Below are positions 34,737 to 43,457 of a stretch of 64,000 bases of DNA, one piece after another. The first letter of the stretch is position 1; each line of letters starts with the position of its first letter. The position numbers and the translations under genes are program-made. Below the pieces are notes generated by a model. That model ran no database searches and had not been told where the DNA came from. It was given only the letters and a program-made list of their open reading frames with translations. Source of the stretch: Phycisphaerae bacterium (GTDB lineage: Bacteria; Planctomycetota; Phycisphaerae; Sedimentisphaerales; Anaerobacaceae); contig JAQTMR010000004.1 in the NCBI GenBank assembly GCA_028714255.1, positions 90,055 through 154,054 of the forward strand, in the 5' to 3' direction.

Positions 34737-36632
34737 ATGCTGAATCCATCCGGTAAATTATCGAACCAGGACATCATCGAGCAGATTCGGGACTTTGTCG
34801 TTTTTGCCCTGTTTTATTTGTACCTCTGGCTCGGTGTTGACTTACGTTTTATCTATAGCGGCGGCGGGGAGATTTCGAACTTCCCTGTCTTTTATCGCGG
34901 CTGGCCGTTCCTGGAAAAGTTCCTGTCGCAGCCCGGCGGACCTGTTGAGTACGCCGCGTCTTTCCTGTCGCAGCTTTTCTGTATAGGCTGGGCAGGCGCA
35001 CTTGTCGTAACAGTCCTGGCGTGGTTAATTTGCGTATGTACCGACTCGATTATCAAAACTATAAAAGCGCCTCGTCTCCGCCTGGTACGTTTCATTCCGA
35101 CGATTATTTTTCTCGCCCTTTACTCTTCATACATACATCACCTTGTTATCACAAGCGCGTTGTTGACGGCGATGCTTTTTGTTTGCCTGTACCTTAAAAC
35201 AAACCCGAAGAGCGTGCTGCATAGCCTGATTTATTTTATAGTTTTGTCTGTAATCCTGTATTATATTGCGGGCGGGGCATATCTGTTGTTCGCGGCTCTT
35301 TGCGCGATTTACGAATTGTTTTTTACCCGCCGGCGGCAGTTAGGATTGTTATATTTATTGTCAGCCGCGGCCATTCCATACGTCGAGGGCGTCCTTGTTC
35401 TCGGTGCAAGCGTCAACGACGCCTTTGGCAATTTGCTGCCTTTCTCCTGGAAGACCCTCTTTTTCGGATTTCCAAGAAAAATGTTAATAACACTTTACAT
35501 ACTTTACCTGTTCCTGCCGGTGACAATGCTCGGATGGGGACTCTGGAAGATATTCGTCAGGCAATCGGACCAGCCGGGGACTTCCGAGGCCAATTCCGGT
35601 GAAGCAAAAAAGACAACCGAAGAAGAATCAAACAAAGGAATACTTTCGACAATAATCGAATCGCGGGTACTGTTTGTGGTCGTACTTTTCGCTGCCTTGT
35701 TCACCTATAAAAATCCGTTGAAGGCCGTTTTTGCGGTTGACCACTATTCATACGAGGGTAATTGGCCCAAAGTGCTTTCGGCGGCCCTGCACCATCCGGG
35801 CGGCAATGTCGCAGCCCACGCAGCCAACCGCGCTTTGTATCATACAAATCGGCTCGGGGACGATATGTTCCGCTATTCGCATAATCCAGACGTCCTGTTC
35901 ATGAATACGAAAAGGTACAATTACGCATATTGGTTGAGATTTGATACCTATATCGAGCTCGGGTTTACGGGTCTGGCCGAGCTCGACCTGATTGAAGCCA
36001 TGGGGACATATGGAGAGCGACCTATGGTTCTCAAACGGCTGGCTCTGGTAAATATGATAAAGAACAGTACGGGGGCCGCACGCACTTATCTCGGGGCGCT
36101 TAGTAAAACGCTGTTTGACTCCGACTGGGCCAACGATTATCTCGCTCGGCTGGAGTCCGACCCAAACCTCTCGGCTGATAAGGAGATTCAGCGTTTGCGC
36201 AGTGAGATGGCAAAAGACGACCATGCTTTCGCCGTTCCCATAAGCATGTTGTCCACGAAGGTTCTGGTGGAATCGCTGGAGAAAAACAAGCATAATCGCA
36301 TGGCCTTCGAGTACCTGATGGCTTATTACCTGCTGACGATACAGCTCGACAAGTTCGCGGAAAACCTGGGCCGTCTGGACGATTTTGATTATGACCGGAT
36401 TCCCCGGCTGTACGAGGAGGCCGTCCTGCTTTACAATTCTACGGGCAAGAAGGCCGAACTTCACGGCCGTAAAATCAGCAGGGAATCACAGGAGCGGTTT
36501 AAGAATTTTAGTAACACCTACCTCGGCCGGTACGGAAAAAATAAGGAGATGGCGATTGGTGAGCTGACAAAAAATTACGGCGACAGCTACTTTTTCTATT
36601 ATGTCTATGGCCCATCAGGAATGGATAAATGA
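34737..36632 (+). CDS. DUF6057-like multi-span membrane protein (module copy 2)
   Basis: The 631-residue protein has about ten transmembrane helices in residues 15-340 (SQPGGPVEYAASFLSQLF and ILYYIAGGAYLLFAALC are the best landmarks). A Lys/Glu-rich cytoplasmic loop and a TPR-like C-terminal half (ELGFTGLAELDLIEAMG, NRMAFEYLMAYYLLTIQLD) follow. It is followed with a four-base ATGA overlap by the PD40/CxxCH gene, as in the other two copies. Its last 115 codons are identical in DNA sequence to those of the gene at 38397. The function is unknown; membrane topology suggests assembly or transport linked to the cytochrome-like partner. Confidence 0.7.
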   Translation: MLNPSGKLSNQDIIEQIRDFVVFALFYLYLWLGVDLRFIYSGGGEISNFPVFYRGWPFLEKFLSQPGGPVEYAASFLSQLFCIGWAGALVVTVLAWLICVCTDSIIKTIKAPRLRLVRFIPTIIFLALYSSYIHHLVITSALLTAMLFVCLYLKTNPKSVLHSLIYFIVLSVILYYIAGGAYLLFAALCAIYELFFTRRRQLGLLYLLSAAAIPYVEGVLVLGASVNDAFGNLLPFSWKTLFFGFPRKMLITLYILYLFLPVTMLGWGLWKIFVRQSDQPGTSEANSGEAKKTTEEESNKGILSTIIESRVLFVVVLFAALFTYKNPLKAVFAVDHYSYEGNWPKVLSAALHHPGGNVAAHAANRALYHTNRLGDDMFRYSHNPDVLFMNTKRYNYAYWLRFDTYIELGFTGLAELDLIEAMGTYGERPMVLKRLALVNMIKNSTGAARTYLGALSKTLFDSDWANDYLARLESDPNLSADKEIQRLRSEMAKDDHAFAVPISMLSTKVLVESLEKNKHNRMAFEYLMAYYLLTIQLDKFAENLGRLDDFDYDRIPRLYEEAVLLYNSTGKKAELHGRKISRESQERFKNFSNTYLGRYGKNKEMAIGELTKNYGDSYFFYYVYGPSGMDK

Positions 36633-37042
36633 AGAAACGCACAATCATTTTGGGATTTATATTATTTGGATTGCTCCTGGCCGGAGCTTTGCTATATGGG
36701 CTTAGCGGACGAAGGGTTCAGATTGACAAGTACAGTGTCATCGACCGGCCGCCGAGAATATACCCGGACTACTGTTCGACTGTTATCCCGCCCAACATTG
36801 CGCCTCTTAATTTTATGGTGCAGGAAAAAGGCTCGTATTATTTTGTCAGAATCTATTCGGAGAAAGGCGAGCCGATAGAGGTTTCCAGCAGGTCACCGAA
36901 GATTTCGATTCCGATTGGCCCGTGGCACAAACTTCTCAACGCAAACAAGGCAGGCCGGCTGAAATTCGACGTCTTTGTAAGAACAGACAACCAGGCATGG
37001 ACACGGTTCGACACAATCACCAACGAAATTGCCAATGAGGAC
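36285..37042. repeat. 758-bp tract identical to 39939-40696 (direct repeat, module copy 2)
   Basis: By base-by-base reading, this block spanning the last 115 codons of the DUF6057-like gene, the ATGA junction and the first 138 codons of the PD40 gene is identical to 39939-40696, at a constant offset of 3,654. On both sides the copies diverge immediately: VDDYLVC against IDGFLIY downstream, and unrelated residues upstream. The sharp edges point to recent gene conversion or unequal exchange within an older tandem duplication. Confidence 0.9.
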
Positions 37043-38218
37043 GTTGACGATTATCTGGTTTGCCGGAGGATGAGTCCCACCCGCACTATGATTAGAGGCC
37101 GTACCGGCATCTATCAGCGCAACTTAACTAACTTCGATGAGAAGCTGGTGTTGAGCAATCACAATCGAACGAGCGTATGTGCCAACTGCCACACGTTTTG
37201 CAAAAACCGCACCGATAAAGTGCTGATAGGTGTCCGCCCCGTCAGAGGCGACCAGGTTACGCTGTTCATAGAAAATGGAAAAGTCGAAAAAATAGGAACG
37301 AACTTCGGCTATACGACGTGGCATCCGAGCGGAAAGCTGGCGGTGTATTCTGTTATCAACATCCCCATGTTTTTTCACACCGCCAGGAATGAGATTCGTG
37401 ATACAGCCAATCTCAATTCAGGGCTGGCTTATTTTCTTACCGATTCGAAGACCCTGAAAACATCTCCGGAGATTTCGAAAGAGGACCGGCTGGAGATTTG
37501 GCCTGCGTGGTCCGCGGACGGCCGTTTCTTGTATTTCTGCAGTACACAGAAGCCTGGGGCATACCATAATGAGTTTCCTCCGGAAGGGTACACCAAAGTG
37601 AAATACGACCTTGTTCGAATAAGTTATGACCTTGAGCACGACCAGTGGGGTAAAGTAGAAACCGTGCTTTCAGCTCAGGATACGGGACAGAGCATCACGA
37701 TGCCGCGAATAAGTCCGGACGGCCGCTGGCTGACATTTTGTATGTGCGAATACGAGTTCTTCCCTACATGGCATGAGGGCAGCGATATATACATAGTGGA
37801 CCTGAAAGCAGTTGAGGAAACGGGCAGATACGAATACCGCCGGCTGGACCTCAACAGCGACAAGAGTGAGTCCTGGCCAAGCTGGTCCAGTAACAACAGA
37901 TGGATAGTCTTCAGCAGCAAAAGGGATAAGGAGGGGTTATTTACGAGGAGCTACATCGGCTATATCGATGAGAACGGAAAGGCATACAAGCCGCTGATAG
38001 TGCCGCAGAACGACCCGGAATTCTATACTTACTGCTTAGAGGCATTTAATACCCCCGAATTTACCATCGAACCTATCCCGGCTATCGGCGAAGCGTTGAC
38101 ACGGGTTATCCGCGGCACCGATGAGATACCCGTGACACTGCCGATAACAATGGCAACTCCAAAAGGCGGAAAAATTACCAGTCCCAGTTATGGAGAATAC
38201 TGGATGAATCAGGAATAG
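36629..38218 (+). CDS. PD40/TolB-like propeller protein with CxxCH haem motif (module copy 2)
   Basis: The 529-residue protein has an N-terminal membrane helix (TIILGFILFGLLLAGALLYG), a beta-rich N-domain, a c-type haem motif CANCH at 184-188 and PD40 blades (WHPSGKLAVYSV, PAWSADGRFLYFC, PRISPDGRWLTFC, WSSNNRWIVFSSKRDKEG). The haem would be attached on the outer side of the membrane. Residues 1-138 are identical to copy 3. The gene ends 38 bp before a short GCCC/GGGC hairpin with six T residues. It is expected to work with the DUF6057-like protein encoded just upstream. Confidence 0.75.
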   Translation: MKKRTIILGFILFGLLLAGALLYGLSGRRVQIDKYSVIDRPPRIYPDYCSTVIPPNIAPLNFMVQEKGSYYFVRIYSEKGEPIEVSSRSPKISIPIGPWHKLLNANKAGRLKFDVFVRTDNQAWTRFDTITNEIANEDVDDYLVCRRMSPTRTMIRGRTGIYQRNLTNFDEKLVLSNHNRTSVCANCHTFCKNRTDKVLIGVRPVRGDQVTLFIENGKVEKIGTNFGYTTWHPSGKLAVYSVINIPMFFHTARNEIRDTANLNSGLAYFLTDSKTLKTSPEISKEDRLEIWPAWSADGRFLYFCSTQKPGAYHNEFPPEGYTKVKYDLVRISYDLEHDQWGKVETVLSAQDTGQSITMPRISPDGRWLTFCMCEYEFFPTWHEGSDIYIVDLKAVEETGRYEYRRLDLNSDKSESWPSWSSNNRWIVFSSKRDKEGLFTRSYIGYIDENGKAYKPLIVPQNDPEFYTYCLEAFNTPEFTIEPIPAIGEALTRVIRGTDEIPVTLPITMATPKGGKITSPSYGEYWMNQE

Positions 38219-38257
38219 TTCGCTAACAAGCATCACCATAGTCGCATAATACTTTAA

Positions 38258-38279
38258 TTGCCCGATAAGGGCCTTTTTT
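38258..38279 (+). terminator. Short terminator-like hairpin after module copy 2
   Basis: GCCC-GATAA-GGGC followed by CTTTTTT lies 38 bp after the stop of the PD40 gene. A diverged equivalent (TTGGCAAATAAGCGCCTTTTT) occurs at the same place after copy 3, so the duplicated unit includes its 3' hairpin. Confidence 0.55.
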
Positions 38280-38396
38280 AGAAAAATGGGTAAAGTACGG
38301 CTAAAGTTAAGTTTGGTTCTTTTTATCAACGGTACTTAAATATGTAATATGTACGGCTCAATCAATCTGTATGAATCGTCAAGATTTGGGAGGATA

Positions 38397-40286
38397 ATGT
38401 TGAATTCATCCAGTAAATTATCGAACCGGGACATCATCGAGCATACCCGGGACTTTGTCGTTTTTGCCCTGTTTTATTTGTACCTCTGGCTCGGCGTTGA
38501 CTTGCGCTTTATCTACCATAGCGGGGCGGAGATTATGAATTTCCCCATTTTTTACCGCGGTTGGCCGTTCCTGGAAAAGTTCCTGTCGCAGCCCGGCGGA
38601 CCTGTTGAGTACGCCGCGTCTTTCCTGTCGCAGCTTTTCTGTATAGGCTGGGCAGGCGCTCTTGTCGTGACAGTTCTGGCGTGGTTAATTTGCGTATGTA
38701 CCGACTCGATTATCAAAACTATAAAAGCGACTCGTCTCCGCCTGGTGCGTTTCATCCCGACAATCCTCTTTCTCGCCCTTTACTCCTTATACATACATCA
38801 CCTTGTTATTACAAGCGCGCTGTTGACGGTGCTGCTCTTCGCTTGCCTGTACCTTAAAACAAACCCGAAGAGCGTGCTGTACAGCCTGATTTATTTTATA
38901 GTTTTGTCTGTAATCCTGTATTATATCGCGGGCGGGGCGTATCTGGTTTTTGCCTCTTTTTGTGCGATTTACGAACTGCTTTTTACCCGCCGGCGGCAGT
39001 TAGGATTGTTATATTTACTGTCAGCGGCGGCCATTCCATTCGTCGAGGGCATCCTTGTTCTCGGTGCGAGCAACAACGACGCCTTCAGCAATTTAATGCC
39101 TTTCTCATGGAAGATTCTATACTTTGGTTTTCCATCAAAATCGCTGATAATACCCTACATACTTTATCTGTTCCTGCCGGTGACAATGCTCGGATGGGGA
39201 CTATGGAAGATATTCGTCAGGCAATCGGACCAGCCGGGGACTTCCGAGGCCAATTCCGGTGAAGCAAAAAAGACAACCGAAGAAAAATCAAACAAAGGAA
39301 TACTTTCGACAATAATCGAATCGCGGGTACTGTTTGTGGTCGTACTTTTCGCTGCCTTGTTCACCTATAAAAATCCGTTGAAGGCTGTTTTTGCGGTTGA
39401 TTACTACTCGTACGAGGGAAACTGGCCCAAAGTGCTTTCGGCGGCCCTGCACCATCCGGGCGGCAATGTCGCAGCCTATGCAGCCAACCGCGCCTTATAT
39501 CATACGGGCCGGCTTGGATACGATATGTTCCGCTATCCGCAGACTCCAGAGGCCCTGTTCCTTACCACGGAAAGGTATCTTCTCGCGCACTGGCTTAGAT
39601 TTGATACCTATATCGAGCTCGGGTTTATAAACCTGGCCGAGCATGAGCTGATGAAAGCTCTGGAGGCAAATGGAGAGCGGCCAGCGTTTTTGAAGCGGCT
39701 GGCCCTGATAAATATGGTAAAGGGCGAAAACGGTATGGCACGTGTATTTCTCGGTGCATTGAATAGAACGTTATTTGATGCGAGCTGGGCCAGAAACTAT
39801 CTGGCGAAAATGGAGTCTGACCCAAATCTTTCAACGGATACAGAAATTCAGTACCTGCGCAGCGTGACACCAAAAATAGACCGATGCGGGAACATTTCGA
39901 GAACAAATGTAGATATGTATCTGGACCTTCTCGACAGCAACAAGCATAATCGCATGGCCTTCGAGTACCTGATGGCTTATTACCTGCTGACGATACAGCT
40001 CGACAAGTTCGCGGAAAACCTGGGCCGTCTGGACGATTTTGATTATGACCGGATTCCCCGGCTGTACGAGGAGGCCGTCCTGCTTTACAATTCTACGGGC
40101 AAGAAGGCCGAACTTCACGGCCGTAAAATCAGCAGGGAATCACAGGAGCGGTTTAAGAATTTTAGTAACACCTACCTCGGCCGGTACGGAAAAAATAAGG
40201 AGATGGCGATTGGTGAGCTGACAAAAAATTACGGCGACAGCTACTTTTTCTATTATGTCTATGGCCCATCAGGAATGGATAAATGA
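38397..40286 (+). CDS. DUF6057-like multi-span membrane protein (module copy 3)
   Basis: From the ATG at 38397 (GGGAGG upstream) the product is 629 residues; an in-frame start 48 bases earlier lacks a ribosome site and is absent in copy 2. The architecture is the same as copy 2: about ten helices, a charged loop, then a TPR-like C-terminal half. The N-terminal helices and the last 115 residues match copy 2 closely or exactly. The middle of the TPR part (for example EALFLTTERYLLAHWL and SRTNVDMYLDLLDS-type segments) is clearly diverged. It is coupled by ATGA to the next gene. Confidence 0.7.
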   Translation: MLNSSSKLSNRDIIEHTRDFVVFALFYLYLWLGVDLRFIYHSGAEIMNFPIFYRGWPFLEKFLSQPGGPVEYAASFLSQLFCIGWAGALVVTVLAWLICVCTDSIIKTIKATRLRLVRFIPTILFLALYSLYIHHLVITSALLTVLLFACLYLKTNPKSVLYSLIYFIVLSVILYYIAGGAYLVFASFCAIYELLFTRRRQLGLLYLLSAAAIPFVEGILVLGASNNDAFSNLMPFSWKILYFGFPSKSLIIPYILYLFLPVTMLGWGLWKIFVRQSDQPGTSEANSGEAKKTTEEKSNKGILSTIIESRVLFVVVLFAALFTYKNPLKAVFAVDYYSYEGNWPKVLSAALHHPGGNVAAYAANRALYHTGRLGYDMFRYPQTPEALFLTTERYLLAHWLRFDTYIELGFINLAEHELMKALEANGERPAFLKRLALINMVKGENGMARVFLGALNRTLFDASWARNYLAKMESDPNLSTDTEIQYLRSVTPKIDRCGNISRTNVDMYLDLLDSNKHNRMAFEYLMAYYLLTIQLDKFAENLGRLDDFDYDRIPRLYEEAVLLYNSTGKKAELHGRKISRESQERFKNFSNTYLGRYGKNKEMAIGELTKNYGDSYFFYYVYGPSGMDK

Positions 40287-40696
40287 AGAAACGCACAATC
40301 ATTTTGGGATTTATATTATTTGGATTGCTCCTGGCCGGAGCTTTGCTATATGGGCTTAGCGGACGAAGGGTTCAGATTGACAAGTACAGTGTCATCGACC
40401 GGCCGCCGAGAATATACCCGGACTACTGTTCGACTGTTATCCCGCCCAACATTGCGCCTCTTAATTTTATGGTGCAGGAAAAAGGCTCGTATTATTTTGT
40501 CAGAATCTATTCGGAGAAAGGCGAGCCGATAGAGGTTTCCAGCAGGTCACCGAAGATTTCGATTCCGATTGGCCCGTGGCACAAACTTCTCAACGCAAAC
40601 AAGGCAGGCCGGCTGAAATTCGACGTCTTTGTAAGAACAGACAACCAGGCATGGACACGGTTCGACACAATCACCAACGAAATTGCCAATGAGGAC
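39939..40696. repeat. 758-bp tract identical to 36285-37042 (direct repeat, module copy 3)
   Basis: This is the second member of the identical block described at 36285. It covers the 3' end of the membrane-protein gene and the 5' third of the PD40 gene of copy 3. Sequence outside this block is only partly conserved between the copies, apart from shorter near-identical patches around 39180-39380 (against 35526-35726). Confidence 0.9.
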
Positions 40697-41893
40697 ATCG
40701 ATGGTTTCCTGATATACAGGAGGATGCATCCTACCCACGTTCTGATAAGGGGACATGTCGGGATTTATCAGCGGAACCTCGGGAACTTCGATGAAAAACT
40801 CGTGCTGGACACCCCCGACAGGATAAACCACGGTCATATAATCAGGTGTGCCAACTGTCACACGTTTTGCAAAAACCGGCCGGACAAGGCACTGATGGGT
40901 GTCCGCACCGAAGGGCAGAACCAGTACACATTGCTGATAGACGGCAATTCGGTCAGCAAGGTTGGTGTAAAGTTCGGCTATACGTCGTGGCATCCGAGCG
41001 GGAAAATGGCAGTATATTCCATCATCGACCCGAGACCGTTCTTTCGTGCCGTCGCCAGCGAGGTTCGTGACCTCTTCGATTTGGATTCGACGATGGTTTA
41101 TTTTCTTGTTGATTCAAAAACGGTGAAGACATTGCCGGAGATTTCAAGGAAGGACCGGCTGGAGACCTGGCCCGTCTGGTCCGCGGACGGCCGTTTCTTG
41201 TATTTTTGCAGCGCGCCGATGTTATGGACGAACAAGACAAAGCTTCCTCCGGACGGCGGATATGACAGTGTCAGAGTGAAGTACGACCTTGTTAGAATAA
41301 GCTACGATATCGAGCGCGACCAGTGGGGCAAAGTAGAGACCGTGCTTTCAGCTCAGGATACGGGGCGGAGCATCGCTATGCCGCGGGTTAGCCACGACGG
41401 TCGCTGGCTGACGTTTTGCATGTGTAAATACGGGTCATTCACACCCTGGCGGAAGTCGAGTGATATATATATAGTGGACCTCAAAACAGTTGAAGAAACG
41501 GGCAGATACGAATACCGCCGGCTGGACCTCAACAGCGACAAGAGTGAGTCCTGGCACAGCTGGTCCAGTAACAGCCGATGGATAGCTTTCAGCAGCAAAA
41601 GGGAATATGGGATATTTACAAGGTGTTACATTAGCTATATTGATGAGAACGGAAAGACATACAAGCCGCTGATACTGCCACAGAAGGACTCGGAATTCTA
41701 TGGGTACTGCCTGGATGCTTTTAATACCCCGGAATTGGTCATCGGGCCTATCCCGGCTACCGGAGAGACGCTGGCGAGGATTATCCGCAGCTCTGATGAA
41801 GTCCCCGTGACACTGCCGACAACAATGGCAACTCCCAAAAGCGGAAAAATTACCGATTCAGGTTACGGAGAAGACGGAATAAGGCAGGAATAG
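40283..41893 (+). CDS. PD40/TolB-like propeller protein with CxxCH haem motif (module copy 3)
   Basis: The 536-residue protein starts with the same membrane helix and N-domain as copy 2 (residues 1-138 identical) and then diverges. The haem motif is CANCH at 189-193, displaced by a five-residue insertion (INHGHIIR region). Propeller blades are WHPSGKMAVYSI, PVWSADGRFLYFC, PRVSHDGRWLTFC and WSSNSRWIAFSSKREYG. It is exported and membrane-tethered by prediction. The conserved haem motif despite divergence around it suggests the haem is functionally required. Confidence 0.75.
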   Translation: MKKRTIILGFILFGLLLAGALLYGLSGRRVQIDKYSVIDRPPRIYPDYCSTVIPPNIAPLNFMVQEKGSYYFVRIYSEKGEPIEVSSRSPKISIPIGPWHKLLNANKAGRLKFDVFVRTDNQAWTRFDTITNEIANEDIDGFLIYRRMHPTHVLIRGHVGIYQRNLGNFDEKLVLDTPDRINHGHIIRCANCHTFCKNRPDKALMGVRTEGQNQYTLLIDGNSVSKVGVKFGYTSWHPSGKMAVYSIIDPRPFFRAVASEVRDLFDLDSTMVYFLVDSKTVKTLPEISRKDRLETWPVWSADGRFLYFCSAPMLWTNKTKLPPDGGYDSVRVKYDLVRISYDIERDQWGKVETVLSAQDTGRSIAMPRVSHDGRWLTFCMCKYGSFTPWRKSSDIYIVDLKTVEETGRYEYRRLDLNSDKSESWHSWSSNSRWIAFSSKREYGIFTRCYISYIDENGKTYKPLILPQKDSEFYGYCLDAFNTPELVIGPIPATGETLARIIRSSDEVPVTLPTTMATPKSGKITDSGYGEDGIRQE

Positions 41894-42144
41894 CTCGCTA
41901 ACAACCCTATTGCCGTAGTCCCATAACGTTTTAATTGGCAAATAAGCGCCTTTTTCCCAATAAAAAATGGAAAAAAAACAGTTAAAGTTAAGCTTGGTTT
42001 TTTTATCAACGATAATTTATAATAGGTTATGTATGGTTTAAGCAACCTGTGTGAGCCCTCATAAGTTTTGGAAGAGGTGACGCAAATTCGCTTCCGTCGG
42101 AGCGGAGCGTCCTGCCGTGTACTGAAAGGATATACAAAATCGAA
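41894..42144. other. Gene-free remnant of the duplicated intergenic spacer
   Basis: This stretch aligns by eye with the 38219-38396 spacer. It has CGCTAACAA after the stop, the TTTTAATTGGCAAATAAGCG terminator-like hairpin, GTTAAAGTTAAGCTTGG (against GCTAAAGTTAAGTTTGG) and TTTATCAACG. A region just before where the next module would start (CATAAGTTTTGGAAGAGGTGA) lines up with CAAGATTTGGGAGGATAATG. It looks like the 3' end of a repeated unit whose next copy is absent. Confidence 0.6.
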
Positions 42145-43251
42145 ATGAGCGCAAACTTTGATACTCGCAGCGTCGAATCTCCCGAGACAACTGAAATCTA
42201 TATATCAGCCGTTCCCAAGGGAAACGCCCCGCCGAAGAAACAGGCAGAGGAAATCTTCTCCGGCATCAGGAAGATACTGCGCTCAAAATCAGCACACATA
42301 CTTCAGGAACGGGTTTTCGCCCTCGGCAGCGCGATGGAAACTATCCGCAGCGTTCGGTTGAAAGAGTATGGCGATATCGACGATGGAGTCGCCCCGACTT
42401 TTCTGGTCGGCAAAGAAGGTTCGAGCGGACCGATTTCCGGAGTGCAGGTACACGCAGTCACCGGCCCCAGACCGGAAGTGCTTAGGCTGGACAATAAACC
42501 GTGCGGACGAATTTTCCGGACGCAGGGCATGGCATATCTTACACTCTCGGACATATCCGTCCCGCAGACCGCACAAGCCGCCGAACAAGCACGAGCTATG
42601 CTCGAAAAAGCAGAAACGGTACTGAAGCAGTCAGGGGCGGATTTCCTTTCGGTGCCGCGCACATGGATGTGGCTTGGTGACATTCTCTCGTGGTACGATG
42701 ACTTCAATCAGGTCAGAAACAAATTTTTCATCGAGCGAGGGCTTATCGGCAAGGGAAGCCGGCAATCAATGCCCGCCAGTACCGGAATCGGACTCAGGTC
42801 CGCCTCCGACAAAAACTGCACGATGGACCTGACGGCGGTATTAAAGCCGACCAATTCAATCCAGTTCCTTGAAGCGGTTGGAAAACAGCAGTGTGCATTC
42901 GAATACGGCTCCGCGTTTTCGCGGGCTTCGAGAGCGACTACGCCGGCCGGAGAAACAGTATTTATTTCCGGAACCGCATCCATCGACGCCGCCGGCGCAA
43001 CAACGAACCTCGGCGATGCCAAAGGCCAGATAAACGAAACCATAGAAAATGTTCGCGCCGTCCTCGGAGATATGAACTGCGCCGATGAGGACGTTGTTCA
43101 GGTCATAGCTTATTGTAAGACGACCGAGGTCGAGAAAATTTTCGCGGACGCAAAGGCCTCTCTCGCCTGGCCGTGGGTAACAGTGATTTGCGACATCTGC
43201 CGGGCTGACCTGTTATTCGAAATCGAAGCCGCCGCTATGCCACGCAAGTAA
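42145..43251 (+). CDS. RidA/chorismatase-like fold protein
   Basis: The 368-residue protein appears to contain two RidA/YjgF-like halves. The C-terminal half has ETVFISGTASIDAAGATTNLGD, GQINETIENVRAVLGDMNCADEDVVQVIAY and a final EIEAAAMPRK, close to RidA. The middle has VPRTWMWLGDILSWYDDFNQVRNKFF, reminiscent of FkbO/Hyg5 chorismatases, which also have a RidA-like fold. The substrate cannot be assigned: imine deamination or chorismate-type chemistry are both possible. It is cytoplasmic, with no signal peptide. It lies alone between the duplicated module and the cellobiose locus. Confidence 0.65.
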   Translation: MSANFDTRSVESPETTEIYISAVPKGNAPPKKQAEEIFSGIRKILRSKSAHILQERVFALGSAMETIRSVRLKEYGDIDDGVAPTFLVGKEGSSGPISGVQVHAVTGPRPEVLRLDNKPCGRIFRTQGMAYLTLSDISVPQTAQAAEQARAMLEKAETVLKQSGADFLSVPRTWMWLGDILSWYDDFNQVRNKFFIERGLIGKGSRQSMPASTGIGLRSASDKNCTMDLTAVLKPTNSIQFLEAVGKQQCAFEYGSAFSRASRATTPAGETVFISGTASIDAAGATTNLGDAKGQINETIENVRAVLGDMNCADEDVVQVIAYCKTTEVEKIFADAKASLAWPWVTVICDICRADLLFEIEAAAMPRK

Positions 43252-43457
43252 ACTGCGGCAAAACAGACGCCGTTACCCTTACTCATTAAATTCACCTCAC
43301 AAACATCCGATTTCCTTATTTTTTAATCCGCCGCCGGCTGAAATTGCCCCGGATAATTCCTGCAAAAACACTTGCAATAAAACTTCGTTGCGATTAGCAT
43401 TGCACGGCGAATGCGACCTTTACAAATCAAAATACAAAATTTTAAGGAAAGCATATT

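Noticed and set aside
34737..41893. Composite transposon explaining the duplicated module
   Set aside because: No transposase, terminal inverted repeats or target duplications are visible at unit borders; ordinary tandem duplication with conversion is enough.
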